Shown one piece after another: positions 52,461 through 61,887 of a DNA stretch of 64,000 bases. A model generated the notes under the pieces. That model was not told the origin of the DNA. It ran no database searches and saw only the letters and a list, made by a program, of their open reading frames with translations. Every line of letters starts with the position of its first letter. The stretch's first letter is position 1. Position numbers and translations under genes: made by a program. Source of the stretch: UBA9214 sp963701505 (GTDB lineage Bacteria; Pseudomonadota; Gammaproteobacteria; UBA9214); contig CAVOZZ010000007.1 of NCBI GenBank assembly GCA_963701505.1, forward strand, positions 62,001 through 126,000, read 5' to 3'.

Positions 52461-53651
52461 ATGAGTATTCAGTCCTTCCATCCGCCTGTCCGCACCCTCA
52501 TGGGGCCCGGTCCATCCGACGTCAATCCACGCATCCTGGAAGCCATGGGACGCCCCACCATCGGCCACCTGGACCCTGTGTTCGTAGCCATGATGGACGA
52601 GATGAAAGAGCTGTTGCGCTACGCCTTCCAGACCAACAACAACCTCACCATGCCGGTCTCGGCACCGGGTTCTGCCGGCATGGAAATGTGTTTTGTCAAT
52701 CTGGTTGAACCGGGGGACAAGGTAATCGTCTGCCAGAACGGTGTCTTCGGTGGCCGCATGAAGGAAAACGTGGAACGCAGTGGCGGTACCGCGGTCATGG
52801 TCGAGGATACCTGGGGGGTTGCAGTGGACCCTGCCAAGGTAGAAGCCGCATTGAAGGCCAACCCGGATGCCAAGATCCTCGCATTTGTCCATGCCGAGAC
52901 GTCCACAGGTGCCATCTCGGACGCCAAAACACTTACCGAGCTGGCACATCAGCATGACTGTCTGGTGATTGTCGATACCGTCACCTCGCTGGCCGGTTCG
53001 CCTTTGATGGTTGACGACTGGCAGCTCGACGCCGTCTATTCCGGTTCCCAGAAGTGCCTGTCCTGTGTGCCGGGGCTGTCGCCGGTTACCTTCAACCAGC
53101 GTGCCATTGATGTGATTACCAGCCGCAAGAGCAAGGTTCAAAGCTGGTTTCTCGACCTCAACCTGGTACTGGGTTACTGGGGCGGGGGCGTCAAGCGCGC
53201 CTATCACCACACGGCGCCGATCAATACCCTGTATGGCTTGCACGAGGCCCTCGTCATCCTGCAGGAAGAGGGCATAGAGAACTCATGGGCGCGTCACCAG
53301 AAGAATCATGAGGCACTGCGCGCGGGTCTTGAGGCCATGGGGCTGACCTTCGTCGTTCCGGAAGGGCAGCGCCTGCCACAACTGAATGCCGTGTCGGTCC
53401 CGGATGGCGTCGATGAAGCGGCCGTTCGCAGCGCACTGCTGAGCGAATATAACCTGGAAATCGGTGCCGGCCTCGGTGCAATGGCGGGCAAGATCTGGCG
53501 CATCGGTCTGATGGGATTTGCCAGCAATCAAACCAATGTACTGTTTTGCCTCGGTGCACTGGATGCCGTGCTCAGCGGTATGAAGGCACCGATCACGTCC
53601 GGCGTGGCGGTCGACGCGGCGCGCTCCGTTTACCGCCAGGCACGACGCTAA
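52461..53651 (+). CDS. Class V aminotransferase, alanine/serine-glyoxylate type
   Basis: This 396-residue PLP enzyme belongs to the family of alanine-glyoxylate and serine-glyoxylate aminotransferases. Seen are MGPGPSDVNPRILEAMGRPT, SAPGSAGMEMCFVNLVEPGD, HAETSTGAISDAKTLTELAH and the PLP lysine in YSGSQKCLSCVPGLSPVTF. GGGVKRAYHHTAPINTLYGL is the substrate-binding part. It follows the ABC transporter by 83 bases with its own ribosome binding site. It could make glycine from glyoxylate; amino-donor preference cannot be read from sequence. Confidence 0.9.
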   Translation: MSIQSFHPPVRTLMGPGPSDVNPRILEAMGRPTIGHLDPVFVAMMDEMKELLRYAFQTNNNLTMPVSAPGSAGMEMCFVNLVEPGDKVIVCQNGVFGGRMKENVERSGGTAVMVEDTWGVAVDPAKVEAALKANPDAKILAFVHAETSTGAISDAKTLTELAHQHDCLVIVDTVTSLAGSPLMVDDWQLDAVYSGSQKCLSCVPGLSPVTFNQRAIDVITSRKSKVQSWFLDLNLVLGYWGGGVKRAYHHTAPINTLYGLHEALVILQEEGIENSWARHQKNHEALRAGLEAMGLTFVVPEGQRLPQLNAVSVPDGVDEAAVRSALLSEYNLEIGAGLGAMAGKIWRIGLMGFASNQTNVLFCLGALDAVLSGMKAPITSGVAVDAARSVYRQARR

Positions 53652-53689
53652 TCTGTTCAGGGCTGGCCGACGTTCATCGGCCGGGGTAT

Positions 53690-54271
53690 TCAGTCCCCAA
53701 ACAGGTACAGGTAGTCACCATAACCCTGCGCCTGCATCTGTGCCTTCGGAACAAAACGCAATGAGGCCGAGTTGATGCAGTAACGCAGGCCGGTAGGTTC
53801 CGGTCCATCCTCAAACAGGTGGCCCAGATGAGATCCGGCCATGCTGCTTTTCAGTTCTGTACGCTTCATGAAGAAACGGGTATCCGTTTGCATGTTGAGA
53901 GCAGACTCGCTGATTGGCCGGGTAAAACTCGGCCAGCCAGTCCCGGACTTGAACTTGTCAGTCGAGCTGAACAAGGGTTCACCGGAGACGATATCCACAT
54001 AGATCCCTTCCTCATGGTTGTCCCAGTATTCGTTGTTGAATGCACGCTCCGTGCCTTCCTTCTGGGTTACGTCATACTGCAGAGGGGTCAGCAGTACCCT
54101 CAATTGCTCGTCATCTGTTTTGGCATAGCGCCCCGTCCAGGGCACAACCGTAGCCGGCGTCATGGTTTTCGCAGTATCCGGTAACGGTTCGGCAGCACTG
54201 TCCAGTTGCAGGATCATGAGACTGACCAGCGTGACAACAGCGACTATCACGAATGCCTTGCCTGATTTCAT
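53690..54271 (-). CDS. msrB: Exported peptide-methionine (R)-S-oxide reductase MsrB
   Basis: MsrB repairs R-methionine sulfoxide in proteins. The 193-residue product has an N-terminal signal-anchor (residues about 6-26), so it acts in the periplasm. The MsrB core begins LRVLLTPLQYDVTQKEGTER; GTGWPSFTRPISES and AGSHLGHLFEDGPEPTGLRY lead to the catalytic cysteine in RYCINSASLRFVP. The two CxxC zinc pairs found in many MsrBs are replaced (for example DIVSGEPLFSS), so it is a zinc-free form. It is convergent with the aminotransferase. Confidence 0.93.
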   Translation of the reverse strand: MKSGKAFVIVAVVTLVSLMILQLDSAAEPLPDTAKTMTPATVVPWTGRYAKTDDEQLRVLLTPLQYDVTQKEGTERAFNNEYWDNHEEGIYVDIVSGEPLFSSTDKFKSGTGWPSFTRPISESALNMQTDTRFFMKRTELKSSMAGSHLGHLFEDGPEPTGLRYCINSASLRFVPKAQMQAQGYGDYLYLFGD

Positions 54272-54417
54272 AGTGAATACCCTTCTGACGTAAAGTAGCG
54301 GCTGACGCTGGGTAAGACTACATCCACGGGTGCAAGTTCACACCGGTGGCATAAACCCTGTAATCAGCCGCACTATTACGGCGAACAACCAGGCGGGGAG
54401 CGCTTCCGGCAAGCGGG

Positions 54418-55461
54418 TTATGCCTCGAAAGGATAGGGCAGGTCCTCAAGGACCATGAGCGGTCCCGTTGTACTGCCAAGGTGCAGGTCTCCTGCCTCGG
54501 CAATCTTGATCTGCAGCACCGCCAGCAGTGCCTGACCACCATCCGGATGAGGCTGGGCATCGACAACCCGCCCGATGGGCTGTTCATTGTCGGTACTGGT
54601 AAATAATGAATCGCCGGGTGAGACTTGCCGGCCTGTGTCAATGCGGCCAAGATACATGCGCCGTTTCAGGGTGCCCAGGTACTGCATACGTGCCACAATC
54701 TCCTGCCCCGGGTAACAGCCTTTTTTAAAGCTTACGCCATTCACCAGCTGCAGATTGGCCATTTGTGGCACAAATAATTCACTGGTTGCAGCAAATACGT
54801 TCGGTAATCCGGCCAGAATCTCCAGCAGGCGCCACGCGGATTCACCGACCGGCGCACCGTGTACATTGAGTGAATCCCAGAGTTTGCGTGCTCTTTCAAG
54901 CGAGCTGATATACGCCTCAAAACGCGGCCTCACCCCGGGTACGCACAGCAGCGTAATATCAGCGGCATGCGCAACCTGGTCTGGCCCGGCCGGCAGCGTC
55001 GACATGACCGATCCCAGTTCATCGGCAGCCTGTTCGCCGGAAATGCCGATGCGCACGAAATTGTCACTGGCATCTTCCAGGGTCACATCTGCGCGCATGA
55101 CAAACATCCGCAACCGCTGTATGACCGCTTCAACGGTATCTTGCGGCAATCGCAGGTAAAAGGTTTCACCCTGTTTGAATACCCGCATCAACCCCAGCAT
55201 GCGACCCTTGGGGGTGCAATAGGCATTCAGCTGGCTGCTGCTGTCAGTGATCAGCCTGATGTCGTTACTGAACTGGGACAGCAGAAAGGCTTCCGCATCA
55301 TCACCGTAGACAGCGATGACACCCAGATGACTGAGATCGGAAAACACCAGTCCGCTGAGAGCCACCTCCTGCTCCTGTTCCGGGTTGCCAAAGTGGGTCA
55401 TCTTGTCGTCAGCAAATTCTGCGCCGGCATCGGCGAGAAAGGTTTTCCAGTCAATCTTCAT
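54418..55461 (-). CDS. ygfZ: tRNA-modifying / iron-sulfur repair protein YgfZ
   Basis: YgfZ is a folate-binding GcvT-like protein needed for some [4Fe-4S] enzymes, including MiaB. The 347-residue product has the family signature FKKGCYPGQEIVARMQYLGT, with the essential cysteine, and an N-terminal folate-binding half (LSGLVFSDLSHLGVIAVYGD). It lies next to sdhCDAB-sdhE, where iron-sulfur and flavin assembly helpers make sense, and is divergent from them. The 146-base gap to msrB shows no clear element. Confidence 0.93.
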   Translation of the reverse strand: MKIDWKTFLADAGAEFADDKMTHFGNPEQEQEVALSGLVFSDLSHLGVIAVYGDDAEAFLLSQFSNDIRLITDSSSQLNAYCTPKGRMLGLMRVFKQGETFYLRLPQDTVEAVIQRLRMFVMRADVTLEDASDNFVRIGISGEQAADELGSVMSTLPAGPDQVAHAADITLLCVPGVRPRFEAYISSLERARKLWDSLNVHGAPVGESAWRLLEILAGLPNVFAATSELFVPQMANLQLVNGVSFKKGCYPGQEIVARMQYLGTLKRRMYLGRIDTGRQVSPGDSLFTSTDNEQPIGRVVDAQPHPDGGQALLAVLQIKIAEAGDLHLGSTTGPLMVLEDLPYPFEA

Positions 55462-55616
55462 ATCATCCGGCTCCTGGTATTCCTTGAAGGAATACTGACA
55501 CGTCCACCGATTCTAGTCGAAGCCGCTGATACTGTCAGCAGACAGCAACGCCGGAGATTGGCTGGTGTTCCAGTGTGCCGGATGGTATAAATTGCCGCTG
55601 CAAACGAAAAGACACC

Positions 55617-55997
55617 ATGGCCAACCAGCGATCTGCGCCCGTTTATCTCAATCTTTTCCGGATTCGTTTTCCGGTAGGTGCCGTGACCTCGATCGCACAC
55701 AGAATCTCCGGTGTGCTCATGTTTGCAAGTCTTCCATTACTGATTTACCTGCTCGGCATCTCACTGCAGGGCCCGGATGGCTTTGCGCGCGCCGTCGAGA
55801 TATTGCAAACAGCCTGGCTGCGTGCCGCCTCGGTTCTCCTTGCCTGGTCAGTGTTTCATCACCTGTTTTCCGGTATCCGCTTTCTGTTGATTGATATGGA
55901 CAACGGTGTCGGCCTGTCCCGGGCACGACGCAGCGCCTGGCTGGTCAACCTGGCCGGCTTGCTGGCAACGCTGGCCTGGCTGTGGTGGCTACTGTGA
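55617..55997 (+). CDS. sdhC: Succinate dehydrogenase cytochrome b556 subunit
   Basis: SdhC anchors succinate dehydrogenase and helps bind haem b and quinone. The 126-residue product starts MANQRSAPVYLNLFRIRFPV, has three membrane helices, and the SdhC signature SIAHRISGVLMFASLPLLIY with a possible haem histidine in SVFHHLFSGIRFLLID. I used ATG 55617 rather than a longer reading with a Cys-rich start. TATAAA at 55586-55591 may be a -10 box. The gene overlaps sdhD by four bases. Confidence 0.95.
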   Translation: MANQRSAPVYLNLFRIRFPVGAVTSIAHRISGVLMFASLPLLIYLLGISLQGPDGFARAVEILQTAWLRAASVLLAWSVFHHLFSGIRFLLIDMDNGVGLSRARRSAWLVNLAGLLATLAWLWWLL

Positions 55998-56332
55998 GCC
56001 GACCCACCCATGGTTTACGTGACTGGTTGCTGCAACGCTTCACCGCCGTCTACCTGGCCAGTTTCCTGGTTTACCTGATGCTGCATTTTTCTTTCCAGCC
56101 GCGACACACGTACCAGCAATGGCATGACTGGATCACGCACCCGGCAATGAGTGTTGCCAGTGCCGCCTTCATCCTGGCGCTACTGGTGCATGGCTGGGTC
56201 GGGATGCGGGATATCGTACTCGATTATGTTCACACCCTGCGCCTGCGGCTACTGCTGCTCTCCCTGATCGCACTGATCTTCACAGGTTGCGGCCTGTGGG
56301 CCTTGCAGATCCTGATACTGGCTGCTGGATAA
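55994..56332 (+). CDS. sdhD: Succinate dehydrogenase hydrophobic anchor subunit
   Basis: SdhD is the second membrane anchor of succinate dehydrogenase. The 112-residue product begins SRPTHGLRDWLLQRFTAVYL after a GTG that overlaps the sdhC stop (GTGA); GTG 55982 would add four residues. It has three helices, and VHGWVGMRDIVLDYV contains the conserved haem/quinone-region histidine. It ends four bases before sdhA. Confidence 0.93.
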   Translation: MSRPTHGLRDWLLQRFTAVYLASFLVYLMLHFSFQPRHTYQQWHDWITHPAMSVASAAFILALLVHGWVGMRDIVLDYVHTLRLRLLLLSLIALIFTGCGLWALQILILAAG

Positions 56333-56336
56333 CCGC

Positions 56337-58100
56337 GTGAATCTCCCGCGACGACAGTTTGATACCCTGATCATTGGTGCCGGTGGTGGTGGCCTGCGTG
56401 CCGCGTTGCAGCTGTCCCGGGGGGATGCCCACGTAGCCGTGGTCTCCAAGGTCTTCCCAACCCGTTCCCATACCGTGGCCGCACAGGGTGGTGTCAATGC
56501 CGCGCTTGCCAATGTCCGCCCGGACAACTGGCACTGGCATATGTTCGATACGGTCAAGGGCAGTGATTACCTCGGGGACCAGGATGCCATCGAATACATG
56601 TGTCGCGCCGCCCCGAAGGCCGTCTACGAGCTCGAACATTTCGGTGTACCGTTTTCGCGACTGGACAACGGCAAGATCTACCAGCGCCAGTTCGGCGGGC
56701 AAAGCATGAACTTTGGCGGCGAGCAGGCTGCCCGTACCTGCGCCGCGGCCGACCGCACCGGGCATGCGATCCTGCATGCCCTGTATCAGCAAAATATTCG
56801 CGCCAGAACACATTTTTTTGATGAATATTTTGCCGTCGACCTGTTACACAACCAGGAAGGCACGGTACTGGGTGCGCTGCTGCTGAATATTGCGAACGGT
56901 GAAAAGCTGGTTATTGAAGCGAAGACCACCTTGCTGGCCACCGGTGGTGCCGGCCAGATCTTCCGCACCAACACCAATGCCCTGATCAATACCGGTGACG
57001 GCATGGCCATGGCACTGCGTGCAGGGATACCGCTACAGGATATGGAGTTCTTCCAGTTTCACCCCACCGGTATTGCCGGCAAGGGCATGCTGGTGAGTGA
57101 AGGCGCCCGCGGCGAGGGCGGCTACCTGATCAACAGTGAAGGGGAGCGTTTCATGGAGCGTTATGCGCCAAGCGCAAAAGACCTGGCCAGTCGTGACGTG
57201 GTCAGCCGGGCCATCGTCACCGAGGTGCGCGAGGGGCGTGGCTGTGGTCCCAACAGGGACCACGTGCTGCTGCAACTGCATCACCTCGACGCACAGGTGA
57301 TTCGCAAACGGCTGCCGGCCATTCGTGACCTGGTGCTGACCTTTGCCAGCGTGGACCTGTGCGATGAACCGGCGCCGGTATTCCCCACTGCGCACTACAC
57401 CATGGGCGGGATCCCCACCAACCGTTTTGGAGAGGTGGTCGCCCCCATTGAAAATGGCCCGGAAGAACGCATCCCGGGGCTGTATGCGGCCGGCGAATGT
57501 GCCTGTGTATCGGTACATGGCGGCAACCGTCTCGGCGGCAATTCACTGCTCGATATTATCGTCTTCGGACGTGCTGCCGGTAACCAGATCATCGAATACC
57601 TCGAAGAAAACCGCTATCACCAGCCACTGGCTGATGAGTACCTTGAACCGGCCCTGCAAAGACTGGCACGCTGGGAACAACCGGGAGACGGTGAATCGGT
57701 GGATGCCCTGCGCAAGGAACTGACCTCGACCATGGAAGCACACTGCGGCGTCTTCCGCACCAAGGTGGTCCTCGACGAGGGGGTAGCAAAGATCCTCGCA
57801 CTGCAACAAAGACTGCCGGATGTTCGTCTCCGGGATCACAGTCAGGTGTTCAATACCGCACGCATCGAGGCGCTGGAACTGGAAAACCTGATGGATGTTG
57901 CCGTTGCGACCATCATGTCGGCACAGCAGCGACAGGAAAGCCGCGGCGCACATTCACGGATCGATTTTCCGGAACGCGATGATGTCAACTGGCTGCGCCA
58001 CAGCCTTTATCACCAAAGCAGTAACAGCGTTGACTACAAACCGGTACGCATGAAACCGCTGACGGTGGACAGCTTTCCACCGAAGCCACGAAGCTACTAG
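56337..58100 (+). CDS. sdhA: Succinate dehydrogenase flavoprotein subunit
   Basis: SdhA oxidises succinate to fumarate on covalently bound FAD. The 587-residue product starts at GTG and has the FAD site TLIIGAGGGGLRAALQLSRG, the flavin-linking histidine region FPTRSHTVAAQGGVNAALAN, the active-site segment FHPTGIAGKGMLVSEGARGE and PTAHYTMGGIPTNRFGEV. The length is normal and the frame intact; it is the last unbroken long gene before the frameshift zone. Confidence 0.97.
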   Translation: MNLPRRQFDTLIIGAGGGGLRAALQLSRGDAHVAVVSKVFPTRSHTVAAQGGVNAALANVRPDNWHWHMFDTVKGSDYLGDQDAIEYMCRAAPKAVYELEHFGVPFSRLDNGKIYQRQFGGQSMNFGGEQAARTCAAADRTGHAILHALYQQNIRARTHFFDEYFAVDLLHNQEGTVLGALLLNIANGEKLVIEAKTTLLATGGAGQIFRTNTNALINTGDGMAMALRAGIPLQDMEFFQFHPTGIAGKGMLVSEGARGEGGYLINSEGERFMERYAPSAKDLASRDVVSRAIVTEVREGRGCGPNRDHVLLQLHHLDAQVIRKRLPAIRDLVLTFASVDLCDEPAPVFPTAHYTMGGIPTNRFGEVVAPIENGPEERIPGLYAAGECACVSVHGGNRLGGNSLLDIIVFGRAAGNQIIEYLEENRYHQPLADEYLEPALQRLARWEQPGDGESVDALRKELTSTMEAHCGVFRTKVVLDEGVAKILALQQRLPDVRLRDHSQVFNTARIEALELENLMDVAVATIMSAQQRQESRGAHSRIDFPERDDVNWLRHSLYHQSSNSVDYKPVRMKPLTVDSFPPKPRSY

Positions 58101-58106
58101 TACACC

Positions 58107-58809
58107 ATGAAATTTTCCATCTACCGATTCGATCCTGACAGCGACGCAGTCACCAGGCATGCAGGCGTATGAGTTGAGTGATGAGCAGCTCGACAGGGAC
58201 ATGATGCTGCTGGATGCCCTGTTGCTGCTCAAGTCACAGGACGAAACACTCAGCTTCAGGCGCTCCTGCGGCGAAGGGGTATGCGGTTCCGACGGCATGA
58301 ATGTCAATGGCCGGAACCTGCTGGCCTGCATTACACCCTTGTTCAGTCTCAAGTCACCGGTGGTGATCAACCCGCTGCCGGGCTTGCCGGTGATTCGCGA
58401 TCTGATCGTGGACATGGAGCAGTTTTACCGGCAATACCGCTCCGTCAAGCCCTACCTGATCAACAAGGACCCGGAACCCGAGGTAGAACGCCTGCAATCG
58501 CCAGCAGACCGGGACCGGCTCGACGGGCTGTACGAATGCATCTTGTGCGGTTGCTGCTCGACCGCCTGTCCCTCGTTCTGGTGGAACCCGGATAAATTCC
58601 TCGGACCTGCCGCGCTGCTGCAGTCATGGCGGTTTCTGGCGGACAGTCGTGACCAGGCCACGGATGAGCGGCTCGCCCATCTTGACGGCCCCTTCAAGCT
58701 GTTTCGCTGTCACACCATCATGAACTGCGTCGAGGCCTGTCCCAAGGGACTGAACCCGACGCGTGCCATTGGCCGCATCAAAGAGTTAATGGTCAAGCGC
58801 TCCCTCTGA
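58107..58809 (+). CDS. sdhB: Succinate dehydrogenase iron-sulfur subunit, frameshifted
   Basis: SdhB carries three iron-sulfur clusters from FAD to quinone. The gene starts MKFSIYRFDPDSDAVTR at 58107, six bases after sdhA, but that frame stops at 58170. The rest (MQAYELSDEQLDRDMMLLDA onward) is in the next frame; removing one C near 58158 restores a normal protein of about 233 residues. Cluster motifs are intact: SCGEGVCGSDGMNVNG, CILCGCCSTACPSFWW and CHTIMNCVEACPKGLNPTRA. Since the subunit is needed for the complex and everything else is conserved, a sequencing error is more likely than real loss. Confidence 0.93.
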
Positions 58810-59081
58810 TGCAGATGCCAGCCGTGAAGCAACCGATCGACAGCAACCGCAAGCGGCTGGCCTGGCAATGCCGGCGTGGCATGCGGGAACTCGACGAACT
58901 GCTTGGCTGTTTCATGGAGTCAGGCTATGAGCAGCTGGATGAGCCGGGCAGGGAGTGCTTCAGCACCTTGCTGGAATACCCTGATGCCGTATTGCTGGAA
59001 GTACTGATGGGTCGTATGGCAGCGGCTGACACGGATGTCGCATACATTGTCCAGCAAATACGCAGCTCCCTTGCGCCTTGA
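58809..59081 (+). CDS. sdhE: FAD assembly factor SdhE
   Basis: SdhE (YgfY) promotes covalent flavin attachment to SdhA. The 90-residue product has the family core NRKRLAWQCRRGMRELDELL followed by FMESGYEQL and LLEYPDAVLLEVLMGR. ATG 58809 overlaps the sdhB stop (TGATG). It is one of the few unbroken genes in the last 6 kb. The next gene, ygfX, overlaps its 3' end, the usual sdhE-ygfX arrangement. Confidence 0.94.
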   Translation: MQMPAVKQPIDSNRKRLAWQCRRGMRELDELLGCFMESGYEQLDEPGRECFSTLLEYPDAVLLEVLMGRMAAADTDVAYIVQQIRSSLAP

Positions 59082-59566
59082 GCTGGGTCCATCCCGGGCA
59101 TTGGCTGTCTGGCTGGCAGGGGTGCACGCGACCCCGTTAGTTTTGCTGCCACTGCTGCAATTGCCACACTGGCTGAAGCTGGCTATTTCATTCGCCGTGC
59201 TCTACAGCCTGTTTGATGCCTGGCGCAGACTGGTACGGCGTGCTCATCCGGATGCCGTGCATACGGTTCAATGGAAAGAAGCGGGGCACTGTCACCTGAC
59301 CCTGAATTCAGGACAGCAACTGTCGCGTCAGTCTGGCATCGCAGGCCTTTATCCTGCCATGGATGGTCGTGTTGCATTTCAGGACACCGCAACGCCGGCT
59401 GCGTTACCTGCTGGTGTTACCCGACATGCTCGATGAGGAAGCCTTTCGCCGCTTGCGCGTGCGCCTGAGGATCGAACGGACCGGGGGAAGGCATGACCCG
59501 GCTGCCGGGCATTGTGCTCTGTTGCCTGCTGTTATGCGTTGCCGCCTGCAGCCCGCCGCAGGATGA
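59047..59566 (+). CDS. YgfX/CptA-like membrane protein, frameshifted
   Basis: YgfX proteins accompany SdhE; in E. coli this partner has been described as a toxin-like inhibitor of cytoskeletal proteins. A TTG at 59047 gives SSKYAAPLRLELGPSRALAV (ATG 59035 is possible), followed by two membrane helices and LVRRAHPDAVHTVQWKEAGH. The frame breaks near 59359; removing one A gives YPAW-MVVLHFRTPQRRLRYL, which fits the family and continues to DMLDEEAFRRLRVRLRIE. The true stop is uncertain: the corrected frame ends at 59566, overlapping the next gene by 74 bases, so another indel near 59485 is possible. Confidence 0.75.
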
Positions 59567-60983
59567 CGTTATTCGCTTTGGACTGGCCAGCGCACCGGCC
59601 AATCTCGACCCCCGTTATGCCACCGATGCGACCTCGGCACGCCTCAATCGCCTGCTCTACCAGCGGCTGGTCGATTTCGATGAAACGATCCGACCGGTTC
59701 CGGCACTCGCCAGTTGGGAGCTGCTGTCACCCGTGCATTACCGTTTCCACCTCAATCCGGGGCGCGCACCCTTTCATGACGGCAAGCCCACTCAACGCCC
59801 GGGATGTTGCCGCAACCTATCGCTCGGTGCTGGATCCGGACAAGCCCTCACCTCATGCCGGCACATTGCAGCTGATCGATGACAATCAACGTCCTGGATG
59901 ACGACACCCTGGACTTTATCCTCAACCGCGCGGACCCGTTGTTTCCGGGTTACCTGGTCATCGGCCTGCTGCCTGCCGACGGCATAAAAGACCATCACCC
60001 GTTTCACGAGTCGCCGCTGGGCAGCGGGCCATTCCGGCTGGCTGCCTGGCCACAACCGGGCCGGCTGTCGCTGACCCGTATTGCCGACGGCCAGGTCATC
60101 GAATTCCAGACCATCGGCGACCCCACGGTACGGGTACTGAAACTGCTGCGAGGTGAGATCGACATCCTGCAAAATGACCTTCCTGCCGAGCTGCTGACCT
60201 ACCTGGCCGATCAACAGGCGATCCAGGTGACGCTATGACAGGGGCAGTAATTTTGCCTATATCGGCTTCAACCTCGATGACCCGGTGACCGCCAGGCTGC
60301 CGATTCGCGAGGCGATTGCGCATGCGATCGACCGCGAGGCAATCATCCGAGTACCTGCTTGGCGGCTGCCGCCAGGCCCGCAGCGGCGCTGCTGCCGCCT
60401 GATCACTGGGCCGGCAACCCGGCACTCAGTCCGCTTGAGTATGATCCTGACCGATCCCGGTCGCTGCTGGCCCGGTGCCGGTTATACCAGCGAACACCCG
60501 CTGCAGCTAAGCTACAAGACATCCACCGACCCGGTCCGCGTCAGGATCGCCACCGTCATCCAGCAACAGCTGCATGATGTCGGCATTGACATGAAACTGC
60601 AGAGTTTTGACTGGGGCACCTTTTACGGTGACATCAAGGCAGGGCATTTCCAGATGTACAGTCTTGCCTGGGTGGGCATCAAGACCCCGGATATCTTTCG
60701 CTATGCCTTCCACAGCACATCGCTGCCGCCGGAAGGCGCAAACCGTGGGCACCTGTCATCCCCGGAGATCGATGCCCTGATCGCGACTGCAGAGCAGGGC
60801 ACGACACTGGAAGAACAGGCGCTGGCCTACCGCCAGGTACAGGCCAGCCTGTTGCAGCAGTTAGCCTACATACCGCTGTGGTATGAAGACCACGTGTTTG
60901 CGGCCCGGCAGGATATCAGCGGCTACCGGCTGTCCCATGACGGCAACTACGATGCCCTGCGCGAAGTATCGAGAAGCCGCTAA
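59493..60983 (+). CDS. Peptide-binding lipoprotein (SBP_bac_5), multiply frameshifted
   Basis: The product starts MTRLPGIVLCCLLLCVAAC, a lipoprotein signal with its cysteine near residue 19, and continues VIRFGLASAPANLDPRYATD as in oligopeptide-binding proteins. Six single-base insertions break it, near 59790, 59884, 60233, 60350, 60367 and 60473. Removing them gives one continuous family-like protein of about 493 residues, with NFAYIGFNLDDPVTARLPIR, HAIDREAIIRYLLGGAARPA and PDIFRYAFHSTSLPPEGANR. No permease or ATPase is adjacent, so it may serve the transporter at 45.7-52.4 kb or another one. Confidence 0.85.
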
Positions 60984-61057
60984 TCAGGTGGCAGGCATGG
61001 ATCGTGTCTTCGAATCGGCGACTCCGTTTCTGTTTGAATCTGACAAAGGCGGAATAG

Positions 61058-61132
61058 AATCGCCACGGAAGAACGCAAAAAGATAAAAGCACAAATAGAA
61101 TTCTTTCGTGTCCTTCCCGGGGATTCCGTGGC
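61058..61132. repeat. Intergenic repeat-like unit, copy 2
   Basis: This copy shares GAATCGCCACG and AATTCTTTCGTGTCCTTC (one base differs) with the unit at 44689-44758. It also has a perfect 9-base inverted repeat GCCACGGAA (61062-61070) and TTCCGTGGC (61124-61132), which could fold the whole unit into a hairpin. It sits in the 240-base gap between the binding-protein gene and the transpeptidase; no gene is seen there. Confidence 0.5.
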
Positions 61133-61223
61133 TATTTGAAAGAATCAATCTGACACCCAGCCTAGATTGCATCCCTTTCCATGTTAACCATTCGACGGAA
61201 ACCTGATTGCGTATAATCACCCC

Positions 61224-61725
61224 ATGCAGCCCGAATCCCGTCTCATTAAAATCAGCATCGACGAACAACGCCTGCAACTCCTGGAGTCCGGCCACATTGC
61301 CATGGATGTCGCCGTGTCAACGGCGGCCAACGGGCCGGGGGAAATCATGAACAGTGAGTGTACCCCAAGGGGCCAGCACCGCATCCGTGCCAGGATCGGT
61401 GCCGGTGCAGCCAGTCAATACCGTGTTTGTCGGGCGTCGTGCCACCGGTGAGATTTACACCCCCGAACTGAAACAGCGTTATCCCGAGCGGGACTGGATG
61501 CTGACCCGGATCCTCTGGCTGTGTGGCATGGAACCCGGCAGGAACCGCTTTGGCGAGCGGGATTCCATGCGCCGCTACATCTATATCCATGGCTGCCCGG
61601 AAGAAGATGCCATGGGCATACCCTCATCACACGGTTGCATCAAGATGCGGAATGCAGAGGTGATCACGCTATTTGACCGGGTACCGGCAGGCACCCGGGT
61701 GCTGATTCAGGAAGCGCCCCTGTAA
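61224..61725 (+). CDS. L,D-transpeptidase (YkuD domain), frameshifted
   Basis: YkuD-domain enzymes cross-link peptidoglycan or attach proteins to it. The short protein (about 166 residues after correction) begins MQPESRLIKISIDEQRLQLL with no signal peptide and ends with the catalytic motif IYIHGCPEEDAMGIPSSHGC followed by IKM (catalytic cysteine in SHGC). The frame breaks near 61410; removing one G gives IGAGAPVNTVFVGRRATGEI. TATAAT (61212-61217) ends six bases before the ATG, pointing to a leaderless transcript. The lack of an export signal is shared by several small proteins of this family. Confidence 0.85.
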
Positions 61726-61887
61726 GCGGCAGCTGTATCTTGCGGCGCAGTCGTGCAGCATCATCCTTGCAAAACCGTGACCGCCGTCATAAAAGCGCCG
61801 ACTGCCCCGATTTCTTCGTGGTTCTTAATGTTCAGATAAGAATGCGTGCTCACAATAGCCGCATTCCTGGAGAACCGGACCACATCA

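Noticed and set aside
52374..53243. A 289-codon minus-strand frame opposite the aminotransferase gene
   Set aside because: It is antisense to a gene with clear PLP-enzyme motifs and reads as low-similarity, histidine-rich sequence. It is a shadow frame.
53664..53682. Terminator between the aminotransferase and msrB genes
   Set aside because: GGCCGA/TCGGCC forms a hairpin, but no T-run follows on either strand, so I did not call it.
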